64,000 nucleotides of DNA from Enterococcaceae bacterium. GTDB taxonomy: Bacteria; Bacillota; Bacilli; Lactobacillales; Enterococcaceae. The translations under genes and the position numbers were made by a program. Shown here one piece after another: positions 1 through 8,025 of this stretch. The notes beneath the pieces were generated by a model. That model saw nothing but the letters and a program-made list of their open reading frames with translations, did no database searches and was not told the origin of the DNA. Numbering within the stretch: the stretch's first letter is position 1; the number at the start of each line of letters is the position of its first letter. The DNA lies in the NCBI GenBank assembly GCA_022649665.1, contig JALCOL010000007.1, forward strand, positions 38,345 through 102,344. Reading direction: 5' to 3'.

Positions 1-98
1 ACAAAGAGATCTGTATCGAAGCGCCGCTTCCGAAAGAGCTGGCGCGTTTTAAAGCGAATCAAATGAAAAGTGGTGAGAAGATCGATGGAAGATCGTAG
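1..98 (+). CDS. RluA-family pseudouridine synthase, C-terminal end (partial)
   Basis: Only the last 31 codons are in the window, in the frame beginning at base 3, with a TAG stop at 96-98. The peptide contains EICIEAPLPKELARF, which resembles the closing beta strand of RluD-like 23S rRNA pseudouridine synthases, where an EAPLP-type motif ends the fold. In Bacillus the order nadK, rluD-like, mgtE is conserved, and mgtE follows directly here, which supports the call. The reading frame overlaps the start of mgtE by 14 bases. So little of the protein is visible that this is an inference. Confidence 0.5.
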   Translation, partial: KEICIEAPLPKELARFKANQMKSGEKIDGRS

Positions 99-1452
99 CT
101 TATTGCAAGAAGAGCAGACGCGTCTGCTCCATCGCTGGTTGGCCAAAGATGATCTGCCGCAGTTCCGCGAAACTTTTTTATCGATGCACATTTACGATCA
201 AGCGCAATTTTATCAAAGCATCACCGCGGAAGACCGCAAAAAGCTTTACAACTATCTATCGCCGAAAGAATTGGCGGATATGTTCGATGTGATCGAAGAA
301 GAAGACGAACGCTTGCCGGAATATCTCGGCGAGATGCGGCCAAGTTATGCGGCAGATATGCTGTCGGCGATGTATGCCGATAATGCGGTCGATCTTTTAG
401 ATCAGCTGCCGAAAAGCCAAATGGCGATGTATCTGAGCCTGATGGACAACGACAGCGCGCGCGCAGCCAAAGAGCTTCTCCATTATGAAGATTCGACTGC
501 CGGCGCGATCATGACTACCGAGTATGTTTCGATCTTGGCAAATCAGACGATCCGCAGTGCAATGAACGAACTGAAAAATCAAGCGGATGTCGCAGAAACG
601 ATCTACTACACCTATGTAGTCGATGACGACAACCGTTTGGTCGGCGTGATCTCGCTGCGTGATTTGATCTTGAGCGATGAGGAAGAGATGATCGCGCAAA
701 AGATGAATCATCGCGTCCATTCAGTCAGCGTCGGGATGGACCAGGAAGACGTCGCGAAAACGATCCGCGATTACGATTTTCTGGCGGTCCCGGTCGTTGA
801 TTACGACAACCACCTTTTGGGGATCGTCACGGTCGATGATATCATCGACGTCATCGATGAAGAAGCAACGGAAGACTACTCGGGGTTGGCCGCTGTCAAT
901 GTCGAAACGATCGCAGCCAATCCGGTCCAAGCGTCTTTAAAACGGCTGCCGTGGCTGATCACGCTCTTGTTTTTAGGAATGTCGACCGCAACGATGATCT
1001 CGCACTATGAAGCGCTCGTCAGCGAGGCGAGTATTCTCGCGGTATTTATTTCGCTGATCACCGGAACTGCCGGAAACGCCGGGACGCAAAGTCTGGCAGT
1101 TGCCGTGCGGCGCTTAGCGATCAAGGAAGATTCAAATTCTTTTTTCAAAACGTTTTTCGGCGAACTCGTGACCGGCCTCGTGACCGGCCTCGTGACTGGC
1201 GGCACGATCTTTTTGATCGTCGGTCTCTGGAAGCAAAATTTTATTTTAGGATTTGTGATCGGGACCGCGATGTTTTTTGCGATCACCGTGGCGAATCTAG
1301 CCGGCAGCTTGATCCCGATCTTGATGGAAAAACTCGGTTTCGATCCGGCAGTTGCCAGCGGGCCGTTTATCACGACGCTGAGCGATCTGACGAGTGTCTT
1401 GATCTATTTCAATATCGCCAGCTTGTTTATGAGTCACTTTATCGGTACTTGA
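85..1452 (+). CDS. mgtE: Magnesium transporter MgtE
   Basis: Mg2+ channel/transporter of the cytoplasmic membrane, about 455 residues, the usual family length. The parts appear in the normal order: a helical MgtE_N domain (about 1-130), a tandem CBS pair (about 135-255, with DSTAGAIMTTEY opening the first CBS), a connecting helix, then five hydrophobic segments from about 285 to the end. The P-rich motif and the GTAGNAGTQS stretch of the pore domain are present. In this family the CBS and N domains sense cytosolic Mg2+ and close the pore. ATG85 is chosen because GGTGA at 72-76 sits at a good distance; in-frame GTG codons at 70 and 73 are alternatives. The sequence TGACCGGCCTCG is repeated in tandem near 1168-1190, giving a VTGLVTGLVTG stretch. 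Confidence 0.93.
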   Translation: MEDRSLLQEEQTRLLHRWLAKDDLPQFRETFLSMHIYDQAQFYQSITAEDRKKLYNYLSPKELADMFDVIEEEDERLPEYLGEMRPSYAADMLSAMYADNAVDLLDQLPKSQMAMYLSLMDNDSARAAKELLHYEDSTAGAIMTTEYVSILANQTIRSAMNELKNQADVAETIYYTYVVDDDNRLVGVISLRDLILSDEEEMIAQKMNHRVHSVSVGMDQEDVAKTIRDYDFLAVPVVDYDNHLLGIVTVDDIIDVIDEEATEDYSGLAAVNVETIAANPVQASLKRLPWLITLLFLGMSTATMISHYEALVSEASILAVFISLITGTAGNAGTQSLAVAVRRLAIKEDSNSFFKTFFGELVTGLVTGLVTGGTIFLIVGLWKQNFILGFVIGTAMFFAITVANLAGSLIPILMEKLGFDPAVASGPFITTLSDLTSVLIYFNIASLFMSHFIGT

Positions 1453-1471
1453 ACGAAAGGAGCATCAGCTA

Positions 1472-2314
1472 GTGGGAAGAATGAAAAAAATCGACCGCGG
1501 AAAAGCATTTCTCGTTCGCGAAGCGGACCGTTTTCGTTGTCCGGTCTGCCATGAAGGGATGCACTTTCGTGAAAATGGACTGATTTGTACGACCGGCCAC
1601 CGCTTCGACCTTTCAAAGAAGGGCACACTTTATTTTTTGAAGCGCCATTTGGAGAGCGAATATACGACAACCATGCTCGCGCATCGCCGCCGCATGCTGC
1701 AAAGCGGCCTATATGCTCCGCTCGTGGAGCACTTGGCAGAAATCATAGCGCCGGAAGCGGCACTTTTAGATGCGGGCTGCGGCGAGGGCAGTTTTTTGGC
1801 AGCGCTTGAAGCAGCAGGACATTCGGGAGTCAAAGTCGGTTTCGACCTCTCGAAAGAAGGCATCTATTTGGCGACTGACCTAGCGGCTGACGCTTTCTTT
1901 TGCGTTGCAGATATGACGAATCTGCCTTTTCAAACGGGAAGTTTTGCGGCGATCTTGAACATTTTATCGCCTTCGCATTATCAAGAGTTCAAGCGGGTCC
2001 TCGCGCCAGATGGAAGGCTCATCAAAGTACTCCCAGGCAGCGATTATTTAGCGGAGCTCCGAAGAGGGTTCTTTCAAGATGACCGTGAAAACTATTCGAA
2101 TGAGCGGGTCGTTCAGAAACTTTCTGCGGAAATGAAAATCATTGAAAAGACACATCTTTTCTATCAACAACAAATTTCCAATGAGCTGTTCCCGGACCTT
2201 CTCGCGATGTCGCCCTTGACGTGGCAGTTTTCTGCGCAAGAAAAAGAACAGTTCTTAAAAAATTATTCAGGAGAAATCACGATCGATTTATGGATTTATC
2301 AGGGAGTTCACTGA
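1472..2314 (+). CDS. rlmA: 23S rRNA guanine-N1 methyltransferase RlmA-like
   Basis: SAM-dependent methyltransferase of about 280 residues. The N-terminal zinc-binding module is visible (RCPVCHEGM ... CTTGHRFD), typical of RlmA(I)/RlmA(II), which methylate G745 or G748 of 23S rRNA in the peptide tunnel. The Rossmann motif I follows as LLDAGCGEGSFL (about 110-121). In Gram-positives the RlmA(II)/TlrB type methylates G748 and modulates macrolide response; which type this is cannot be settled from sequence alone. The GTG at 1472 is preferred because an AAAGGAG Shine-Dalgarno lies about 10 bases upstream. ATG1481 would be too far from it. It begins 19 bases after mgtE and probably shares its transcript. 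Confidence 0.85.
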   Translation: MGRMKKIDRGKAFLVREADRFRCPVCHEGMHFRENGLICTTGHRFDLSKKGTLYFLKRHLESEYTTTMLAHRRRMLQSGLYAPLVEHLAEIIAPEAALLDAGCGEGSFLAALEAAGHSGVKVGFDLSKEGIYLATDLAADAFFCVADMTNLPFQTGSFAAILNILSPSHYQEFKRVLAPDGRLIKVLPGSDYLAELRRGFFQDDRENYSNERVVQKLSAEMKIIEKTHLFYQQQISNELFPDLLAMSPLTWQFSAQEKEQFLKNYSGEITIDLWIYQGVH

Positions 2315-2351
2315 TTATTCAACAAATATTAATGAAAGTTTAGTAAACAGC

Positions 2352-2380
2352 TTGCAAAGTTTTCGGGCAAGTGCTATATT
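2352..2380 (+). promoter_or_regulatory. Sigma-A type promoter upstream of structured RNA
   Basis: The -35 box TTGCAA (2352-2357) and -10 box TATATT (2375-2380) are separated by exactly 17 bases. The predicted start near 2387 gives a transcript that immediately enters the three hairpins described next. Nothing comparable lies between those hairpins and trmL. Confidence 0.6.
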
Positions 2381-2386
2381 GCTTGT

Positions 2387-2497
2387 AAAGAGTTATTCAT
2401 TGATTTATATCAGATTCCTGTTCTGATATAAGTTAGTGAAAATTCTGCACTAACGTAGCAGCTCGCAGTGAAGACACCGAGCGGTTACGTTTTTTTT
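2387..2497 (+). ncRNA. Candidate small RNA / attenuator leader before trmL
   Basis: About 110 nt between a good promoter and an intrinsic terminator. Three consecutive hairpins are visible. The first is a perfect 10-bp stem, 2405-2414 with 2422-2431, and a 7-base loop. The second is a perfect 7-bp stem, 2432-2438 with 2448-2454. The third is an imperfect 12-bp stem, 2454-2465 with 2478-2489, followed by eight T residues, which is a Rho-independent terminator. An 8-codon reading frame (TTG2400 to TGA2426, peptide MIYIRFLF) with AAAGAG upstream overlaps hairpin 1. It does not match the consensus of T-box, preQ1, yybP-ykoY or tracrRNA as I know them. It may be a free sRNA or an attenuator for trmL. 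Confidence 0.45.
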
Positions 2498-2534
2498 GTA
2501 TTTTTTCGTATACTAAAGTAAAGAGGGAATTTCA

Positions 2535-3038
2535 GTGACGAATCATATTGCATTATTTGAACCGCTGATCCCGGCGAATACCGGGAATATTTCGCGGACT
2601 TGTGCGGCAACGAATACCCCGCTCCACTTGATCGAACCGCTCGGATTTTCAACCGATGACAAGCATTTGAAACGTGCGGGTCTTGATTATTGGGATGCGG
2701 TCGACATCATGTATCACCCGGACCTCGAACACTTTTTGGATTTTGTCGGGACACGTCCGCTCCATTTGATCAGCAAATTCGCCAATCGTGTTTATTCCGA
2801 TGTGGATTATACGGCGGGCGAGCATTTCTTTTTATTCGGCAAAGAAACGACCGGACTGCCGGAAGAATTCATGCGGAAGAACACCGACAAGTGTCTGCGG
2901 ATCCCGATGAACGATGAGCATGTCCGCAGTTTGAATCTTTCCAATACAGCTGCGCTGGTCCTCTATGAAGCGCTGCGCCAGCAAGGATTCCCGGAGATGG
3001 AACGGACGCACCACTACCTGCAGGACAAATTAGACTAG
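2535..3038 (+). CDS. trmL: tRNA (cytidine/uridine-2'-O-)-methyltransferase TrmL
   Basis: SPOUT-class RNA methyltransferase of 167 residues, normal for TrmL, which methylates the wobble ribose (position 34) of tRNA-Leu isoacceptors. The family signature is complete: N-terminal [21 protein letters not shown], the knot glycine-rich strand [14 protein letters not shown], and the C-terminal [28 protein letters not shown]. It starts at GTG2535 behind an AGAGGG Shine-Dalgarno. The upstream hairpin/terminator unit means the gene may depend on read-through. It is followed 9 bases later by a phosphatase gene. Confidence 0.93.
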   Translation: MTNHIALFEPLIPANTGNISRTCAATNTPLHLIEPLGFSTDDKHLKRAGLDYWDAVDIMYHPDLEHFLDFVGTRPLHLISKFANRVYSDVDYTAGEHFFLFGKETTGLPEEFMRKNTDKCLRIPMNDEHVRSLNLSNTAALVLYEALRQQGFPEMERTHHYLQDKLD

Positions 3039-3047
3039 GAGGTCATT

Positions 3048-3710
3048 ATGGAGCTGTATTTTACTCGACATGGACGAACGGAATGGAACAAAGAGAAGCG
3101 TTTGCAAGGGTCAAACGGTGATTCGCCGCTTTTGCCCGAAAGCCGCAAACAAATCGCGGCTTTCGGCAGATATCTTGCAAAAGTTCCATTTGAAAAAATC
3201 TATGTATCGCCGGCAAAGCGGGCGATCGATACGGCGAAGATCCTCAAACAGGCGTCTGAGTGTGCTGCTCCGCTGATCGTCACCCCGGCGCTCAAAGAGA
3301 TCGGGTTGGGACGCTTAGAAGGAGAATACATCAAAGAAGCACAAGCGGCTTTTCCGCAGGAGATGGAAAATCTCAGACATCATCCGGACCGCTACGATCC
3401 GAAAATCTTCGGCGGCGAGCCTTTTCCGCACGCGATCGCGCGTACGACGCGGTGTGTGCTGGAAGCTTATCACCAAGCGCAGCACGGACCGCTCTTGTTC
3501 GTCGGGCATGGGGCGTCGCTGACGGCTTGCGTTCAGACACTGATCGGAACGGCGTTAGCCGATACGCGGAAAATGGGCGGGTTGAAAAATAATAGTTTGA
3601 CGATCGTACAAGCTGAAACGCCGGCACCGCCGTTTCGGCTGGTCGAATGGAATGAGCTGCCGTTTTTGAAAGGGGGGCGGGCGTTTGAATCCGGAGACGA
3701 CCTTATTTGA
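3048..3710 (+). CDS. Histidine phosphatase (phosphoglycerate mutase-like) family protein
   Basis: 220-residue cytosolic enzyme of the histidine phosphatase superfamily. The phosphorylated histidine lies in FTRHGRTEWN at the N-terminus. The conserved arginine (SPAKRAIDT), the acidic residue (EIGLGRLEGE) and the second histidine (FVGHGASL) follow in the expected order. Family members include cofactor-dependent phosphoglycerate mutases and broad phosphatases such as PhoE; the length and divergence suggest a phosphatase, but the substrate is unknown. It has AGGAGGTC just before the ATG. Its last 26 bases overlap the start of recD2, implying translational coupling. Confidence 0.88.
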   Translation: MELYFTRHGRTEWNKEKRLQGSNGDSPLLPESRKQIAAFGRYLAKVPFEKIYVSPAKRAIDTAKILKQASECAAPLIVTPALKEIGLGRLEGEYIKEAQAAFPQEMENLRHHPDRYDPKIFGGEPFPHAIARTTRCVLEAYHQAQHGPLLFVGHGASLTACVQTLIGTALADTRKMGGLKNNSLTIVQAETPAPPFRLVEWNELPFLKGGRAFESGDDLI

Positions 3711-6096
3711 TACCGAAGAAGCAGCTGTTAAAGGAAAAGTCTTGGCGATCTTTTTTGAGAACCCGAGCAATTTTTATAAAGTCGTCCTGCTGGAAGTTCA
3801 AGAAAGCGAGCCGCCCTTGGCAGAGCCCGAAATCGTCGTGACCGGCAATTTTGGCGATCTGCATGAAGGCGAAGCGTATCAATTTTTCGGTGAAGTCGTC
3901 GAACATCCGAAATACGGTCGTCAATTTCAAGCATTGCGCTACCGGCAAGTCCAGCCGACTTCCGCGGAAGGGGTCGTCGATTATTTAGCGAGCGATAAAT
4001 TTCCGGGGATCGGCAAAAAAACGGCGGAGACGATCGTGGAAACACTGGGAATCGACGCGATCGATAAAATCCTGGCAGAGCCGGCGTGTCTCGCGAAGAT
4101 CCCGCGCTTTACTGCGAAAAAACGGCAAATGCTGGTGGAAACACTGCGGCAGAACTATGGGATGGAAAAGATCATCATCCAGCTGAATCAATACGGCTTC
4201 AGCGCGCAGCTCGCGTTTGCGATCTACCAAGTGTATAAAGAGGATACGCTTGAAGTCGTTCAAAAGCATCCTTATCAGCTCGTTGAAGATGTCGAAGGGA
4301 TCGGTTTTAAAAAAGCAGATGATCTGGCGGAAAACTTAGGGATCGATGCCCGCTCACCGGAACGGATCCGGGCTGCGATCCAATATGAGCTGCCGCATTT
4401 ATGCATGGATAGCGGTGATACATACGTTGAGGCGGAAACCCTTTTAGCGAACAGTTTGGAAATATTGGAAAAAGCCCGTGCAGTCGAGATCCCGCGCGAA
4501 ACAGCTGCTCAAATGATCTTGGAACTCGCAGAAGAAGGCAAGATCCAAGAAGAAGGGACGCGCTTGTTTGAAAACTCGCTTTATTTCGCTGAGATCGGGA
4601 TCGCTGGTGCGATCGAGCGTCTCCAAAAAACACAAAATACGCACGACTACACTACGCAAGAGCTGCAACCCAAAATTCATGAAATCGAAAAAAAAGCCCA
4701 GCTGAATTATGGTGCTTCACAACGTGATGCGATCGAAAAAGCTGCAAAAAGTCCGCTCTTTCTGCTGACTGGCGGCCCGGGGACCGGAAAGACGACAGTG
4801 ATCGATGGGATCGTGCGGCTTTATGCGGCACTCAATGACGTTTCGCTGCGGCCGGAAGACTACACGGACGAACCTTTCCCGATCCTTTTGGCAGCTCCGA
4901 CCGGCCGCGCGGCAAAACGGCTGAATGAAACGACCGGCTTGCCGGCGAGTACGATCCATCGTCTGCTGGGTCTGACCGGCCAAGAGAGAGATCCAGTCGA
5001 AAGCGCTCAAGAGATCGATGGCGGTCTGTTGATCATCGATGAATTTTCGATGGTCGACACGTGGCTTGCAAATGCACTTTTTCAAGCGATCCCGAGCAAG
5101 ATGCAAGTGATTTTGGTCGGCGATAAAGATCAGCTGCCCTCGGTCGGACCAGGGCAGGTGCTGCATGATCTTTTAACGGTCCCGACGATCCCGCATAAAG
5201 AGCTGACCGAGATCTACCGCCAAAAAGAAGGTTCAACGATCATCACTCTGGCGCACGAGATCCGGCAAGGACGGCTGCCGAAAAACTTTAGACAGAATCA
5301 AGCTGACCGTTCGTATTTTCCGGCGCACAGCGCGCAAATCGAACCATTGATCCGCCAGATCGTCGAGAAAGCCCAGAAAAAAGGTTTTACCGCCCAGCAG
5401 ATCCAAGTACTGGCGCCGATGTATCGCGGTCCGGCGGGAATCGATGCGCTGAATCAGATGCTGCAGGAAATTTTCAACGGCAATCCGACTGGACAGAAAA
5501 AAGAAGTCGCCGACCGAAAGTGGAAATACCGCATCAATGATAAAGTACTGCAATTGGTCAATGCACCTGAGCTGAATGTTTTCAACGGCGACATGGGCGT
5601 GATCACTGGGATCACGCTCGCCAAAGACAGCGAACAAAAAGTCGATGAGCTGACGATCCTTTTCGATGGCGGCGAAGTGACTTATCCGCGGAACGAATGG
5701 TACAAGATCACGCTTGCCTACGCGTGCTCGATCCATAAAGCACAAGGCAGCGAATTCGAAATGGTGATCTTGCCGATGGTCCGGCAATATCACCGGATGC
5801 TCCAGCGCAATCTGCTGTATACAGCGATCACCCGCAGCAAAAAGATTTTGATCATGCTGGGCGAGCTGGACGCTTTTGAAGCCTGTGTCCAAAATGAATC
5901 TGCGAATCGCAAAACGCGGCTTGCGGCACGCTTGTGCAAGGAAGAAAAAGAAAAAAGCGCCGGAAGCGAAGAAGCTCCAGACGCGATCATCGAAGAGGAA
6001 AAGCCGGATTACCGGTTGACGAAAGTCAAAATCGCAGCAGGGATCGATCCCTTGATCGGAATGAACGGCCTGACGCCGCTTGACTTTCAAAGCTAA
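3685..6096 (+). CDS. recD2: ATP-dependent RecD2 DNA helicase
   Basis: 803-residue superfamily 1B 5'-3' DNA helicase of the RecD2 type, which acts in DNA repair and fork maintenance without RecBC. The long N-terminal region (about 1-335) carries helix-hairpin-helix-like stretches (FPGIGKKTAETIVE and GIGFKKADDLAENLG) that distinguish RecD2 from RecD. Motor motifs are visible: Walker A LTGGPGTGKTTV, Walker B LLIIDEFSMVD, motif III VGDKDQLPSVGPGQVL, and C-terminal YACSIHKAQGSEF and LLYTAITRSKK. TTG3685 is chosen as start because an AAAGGGGGG Shine-Dalgarno lies 8-9 bases upstream and no ATG is nearby. It ends tail-to-tail with the lipid kinase, overlapping by 4 bases. Confidence 0.95.
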   Translation: MNPETTLFDTEEAAVKGKVLAIFFENPSNFYKVVLLEVQESEPPLAEPEIVVTGNFGDLHEGEAYQFFGEVVEHPKYGRQFQALRYRQVQPTSAEGVVDYLASDKFPGIGKKTAETIVETLGIDAIDKILAEPACLAKIPRFTAKKRQMLVETLRQNYGMEKIIIQLNQYGFSAQLAFAIYQVYKEDTLEVVQKHPYQLVEDVEGIGFKKADDLAENLGIDARSPERIRAAIQYELPHLCMDSGDTYVEAETLLANSLEILEKARAVEIPRETAAQMILELAEEGKIQEEGTRLFENSLYFAEIGIAGAIERLQKTQNTHDYTTQELQPKIHEIEKKAQLNYGASQRDAIEKAAKSPLFLLTGGPGTGKTTVIDGIVRLYAALNDVSLRPEDYTDEPFPILLAAPTGRAAKRLNETTGLPASTIHRLLGLTGQERDPVESAQEIDGGLLIIDEFSMVDTWLANALFQAIPSKMQVILVGDKDQLPSVGPGQVLHDLLTVPTIPHKELTEIYRQKEGSTIITLAHEIRQGRLPKNFRQNQADRSYFPAHSAQIEPLIRQIVEKAQKKGFTAQQIQVLAPMYRGPAGIDALNQMLQEIFNGNPTGQKKEVADRKWKYRINDKVLQLVNAPELNVFNGDMGVITGITLAKDSEQKVDELTILFDGGEVTYPRNEWYKITLAYACSIHKAQGSEFEMVILPMVRQYHRMLQRNLLYTAITRSKKILIMLGELDAFEACVQNESANRKTRLAARLCKEEKEKSAGSEEAPDAIIEEEKPDYRLTKVKIAAGIDPLIGMNGLTPLDFQS

Positions 6097-7094
6097 AACC
6101 ACAAAAATTTTGATTTAACAGCGAAGGTCAGATCAAGCGAGCGCTTGCTCCAGACTTCGCCATCAGTTTGCACAAACTGCGGAATGGTCGAGACCAGCCG
6201 CAGTTTTGTCGTTTTCAGGTGATGGAAATAACGGCTTTTTGCTTGTTTTTTGAACAGCAGCAAGAGCATCACCCACATGATTTTGTAAAAGGCGACGCGC
6301 TCGACCAATGCGAGATCAAGTTTTTTCTCGTATGGATCCGCCATTGGCAAAATCGCGACACCGCCGCCGAAATAAGGATGATTTGAGATCGTACACAAGA
6401 AAGCTTTCGGGAATGAATAGTTTTTTCCGTTGCATTCGATCAAGACCGGAAAACTTTTTTGCTGAAACAGGCTCTTGAAGATCTGAAGTTTATAAGCGTA
6501 AGAGCCGAAATGGAAATGATTGAGCCTTTTTTTGGTGTGCGAGCGGTTCGCTGCTTCAACGATTGACGCATCCAGTCCGACGCCCAGATTATTCAGCAGG
6601 ATCCCGCTGGCCTGCTGGATCCCTTCTTCATAGCACAAAACATTGATCTCGCGCGGCGTCTGCGCTTCTAAGAGCTGCAAGATCAGTGTTTCCAAGTCGC
6701 GCGGTAAAGCGATCGCACGCGCGAAATCGTTTGCGCTTCCGCTGGGGAGGTAGCCGACCGGGACATCCGGAAAAGCTGCATCAAGCGCATTCAGTACTTC
6801 ATGAAGTGTCCCGTCGCCGCCGATCACGACCAAGAGCGGCACGTGGGGCGAAGCGCTGGAAAGAAAGTACGGCGAATCGTCGCCGGATTCTTCAGCAGAT
6901 TTTTTTTGCCAAGGCAGCAAAAATTCCTGCGCGAGTTCAAGCGCTATGGCGCCCGCGTGTCCCGGGTACTCAGTAAAGTAAAAATGGTGGTCGATCTGCC
7001 ACTTATCCAGGATCTCTTCGGTCTGCGAGGCATTTCGAGCGCCGATGCCGCCGCCGGATTGCGGATTGACGATAATATAAAGCGATTTTTTCAT
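6093..7094 (-). CDS. Diacylglycerol kinase family lipid kinase (DgkB/YegS-like)
   Basis: About 333 residues. The NAD-kinase/DAGK fold signature is clear: N-terminal IIVNPQSGGG and the nucleotide loop VVIGGDGTLHEVLNAL, followed by LPSGSANDFAR. These match soluble DgkB, which phosphorylates diacylglycerol to return it to phospholipid synthesis and is needed where lipoteichoic acid synthesis releases diacylglycerol; the exact lipid is inferred. ATG7094 gives the standard MKKSLYIIVNP start. An in-frame ATG at 7160 exists, but a TATAAT promoter box overlaps it. An AAAGGAG lies about 29 bases upstream of ATG7094, too far for direct use, so initiation here is unusual. Confidence 0.85.
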   Translation of the reverse strand: MKKSLYIIVNPQSGGGIGARNASQTEEILDKWQIDHHFYFTEYPGHAGAIALELAQEFLLPWQKKSAEESGDDSPYFLSSASPHVPLLVVIGGDGTLHEVLNALDAAFPDVPVGYLPSGSANDFARAIALPRDLETLILQLLEAQTPREINVLCYEEGIQQASGILLNNLGVGLDASIVEAANRSHTKKRLNHFHFGSYAYKLQIFKSLFQQKSFPVLIECNGKNYSFPKAFLCTISNHPYFGGGVAILPMADPYEKKLDLALVERVAFYKIMWVMLLLLFKKQAKSRYFHHLKTTKLRLVSTIPQFVQTDGEVWSKRSLDLTFAVKSKFLWF

Positions 7095-7269
7095 ATAGGT
7101 AAGCGCAACTCGCGCTCGCGTCGCTCCTTTCGTAAGCAAATCAAATTTTGTCTGCTTCATTATAACAAAAGTCTTGCAGAAATGGGAAAAGCATTTTTTA
7201 CTGGATTCCACTTGCAAATCAGTGCAACTCCTGATATAAAGGGAGCGTTGCGATTATTGGGGGAGATCC

Positions 7270-7313
7270 CTGAGCGGTTCATCAACCATCCCGCTTTATC
7301 AAAACTCGGAGGG
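7270..7313 (+). promoter_or_regulatory. PreQ1-I riboswitch
   Basis: The 5-bp P1 stem AGCGG (7273-7277) with CCGCT (7291-7295) encloses a C/A-rich loop. An A-rich tail (TTATCAAAACT, 7296-7306) runs into the Shine-Dalgarno GGAGGG of queT. This arrangement closely resembles the compact class I preQ1 aptamers, in which the loop pairs with the tail as an H-type pseudoknot. Because the tail abuts the ribosome site, control is probably translational: preQ1 binding would hide the Shine-Dalgarno. The downstream gene, a queuosine-precursor transporter, is the expected target. Confidence 0.75.
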
Positions 7314-7324
7314 AGAGAATAGGA

Positions 7325-7828
7325 ATGAAAACAACAGAGGTAGAACAAAGGAGCCGGGTGCATTTATTAGCGATCAATGCACTGGTAGCGGCGCTGTATT
7401 TAGCGTTGTTCCTAGTTGCGCCGTCCAGTGGTGCGATCCAGTTCCGTATTTCAGAATCATTGAACCACTTGGTCGTTTTCAATAAACGGCTGCGCTGGGG
7501 CGTCATGATCGGGGTCATTTTGGCCAATTTCATGTTCGGCTTGGGAATTTTAGATGTTTTGTTCGGCGGCGGTCAAACGATCTTGGCATTGACGATCACT
7601 GCATTTTTGAGCAAATTCATCAAAAACAAAAAATGGCTATTATTTTGGAACAGTATCATTTTTGTCGCAACGATGTTTTTGATCGCGATCCTGCTGGTGA
7701 TCACCGCCCAGCTGCCGTTTTGGGCTACTTACGGCACACTTGCACTCAGCGAAGCGATCATTATGGCGCTCTCGGCACCGGTAATGTATTGGATCGATAA
7801 AAAGCTCCATTTTGCGACTTGGTTGTAG
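7325..7828 (+). CDS. queT: Queuosine precursor ECF transporter S component QueT
   Basis: 167-residue membrane protein with five to six hydrophobic segments. It matches the QueT family, the substrate-binding S component of an energy-coupling-factor transporter for queuosine precursors (preQ0/preQ1 or queuine). The motif FRISESLNHLVVFN between the first two membrane spans is characteristic. ATG7325 follows GGAGGGAGAG at good spacing. A preQ1-I aptamer in the leader fits the function. The stop codon (7826-7828) lies inside the first base pairs of a repeat element. No ECF A/T genes are nearby, so it would use a shared module encoded elsewhere. Confidence 0.9.
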   Translation: MKTTEVEQRSRVHLLAINALVAALYLALFLVAPSSGAIQFRISESLNHLVVFNKRLRWGVMIGVILANFMFGLGILDVLFGGGQTILALTITAFLSKFIKNKKWLLFWNSIIFVATMFLIAILLVITAQLPFWATYGTLALSEAIIMALSAPVMYWIDKKLHFATWL

Positions 7829-7974
7829 CAGCTTTTGAAACGCTGTTTATGCGAAGAGGTCGTGACAAAAGTGTTCGGCTTCGAGAAATAAGAAGGGAAA
7901 TCCGAAAATAGTTTTTCATATTTTTGAGATTTTTCGGCTTATTTCCGAAGAAGCAGCTTTTGAAACGCTGTTTA
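7827..7974 (+). repeat. Dispersed intergenic repeat, copy 1 (rearranged)
   Basis: An identical 23-base direct repeat (containing CTTTTGAAACGCTGTTTA) occurs at 7827-7849 and 7952-7974. Between them, 7855-7951 is clearly related to 59993-60092: both contain CGTGACAAAAGT, then GAAAATAGTTT, then GATTTTTCG in the same order and spacing. The first 23-base unit overlaps the queT stop codon. This looks like a partial or nested copy of the MITE-like element near 60 kb. Confidence 0.6.
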
Positions 7975-8025
7975 ACTGAAGAAAAGGACCTGCGGCGGCT
8001 TCGTCGCAGGTCCTTTTCTTCAGTT
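7974..8025. terminator. Bidirectional intrinsic terminator (queT / cbpA)
   Basis: A perfect 21-bp inverted repeat, 7974-7994 with 8005-8025, with a short loop and A/T-rich outer ends. It serves queT on the plus strand and the CBS-domain gene on the minus strand, whose stop codon (8020-8022) lies inside the 3' arm. Confidence 0.85.

Noticed and set aside
2387..2497. Possible tracrRNA because of the ACACCGAGCGG-like hairpin near the end
   Set aside because: No anti-repeat, no CRISPR repeat and no cas9 in the window; the resemblance is limited to a few bases.
5233..6102. A 289-codon open frame antisense to recD2
   Set aside because: It lies wholly opposite a strongly supported helicase gene, has no family motif and no ribosome site; it is a by-product of codon bias on the other strand.
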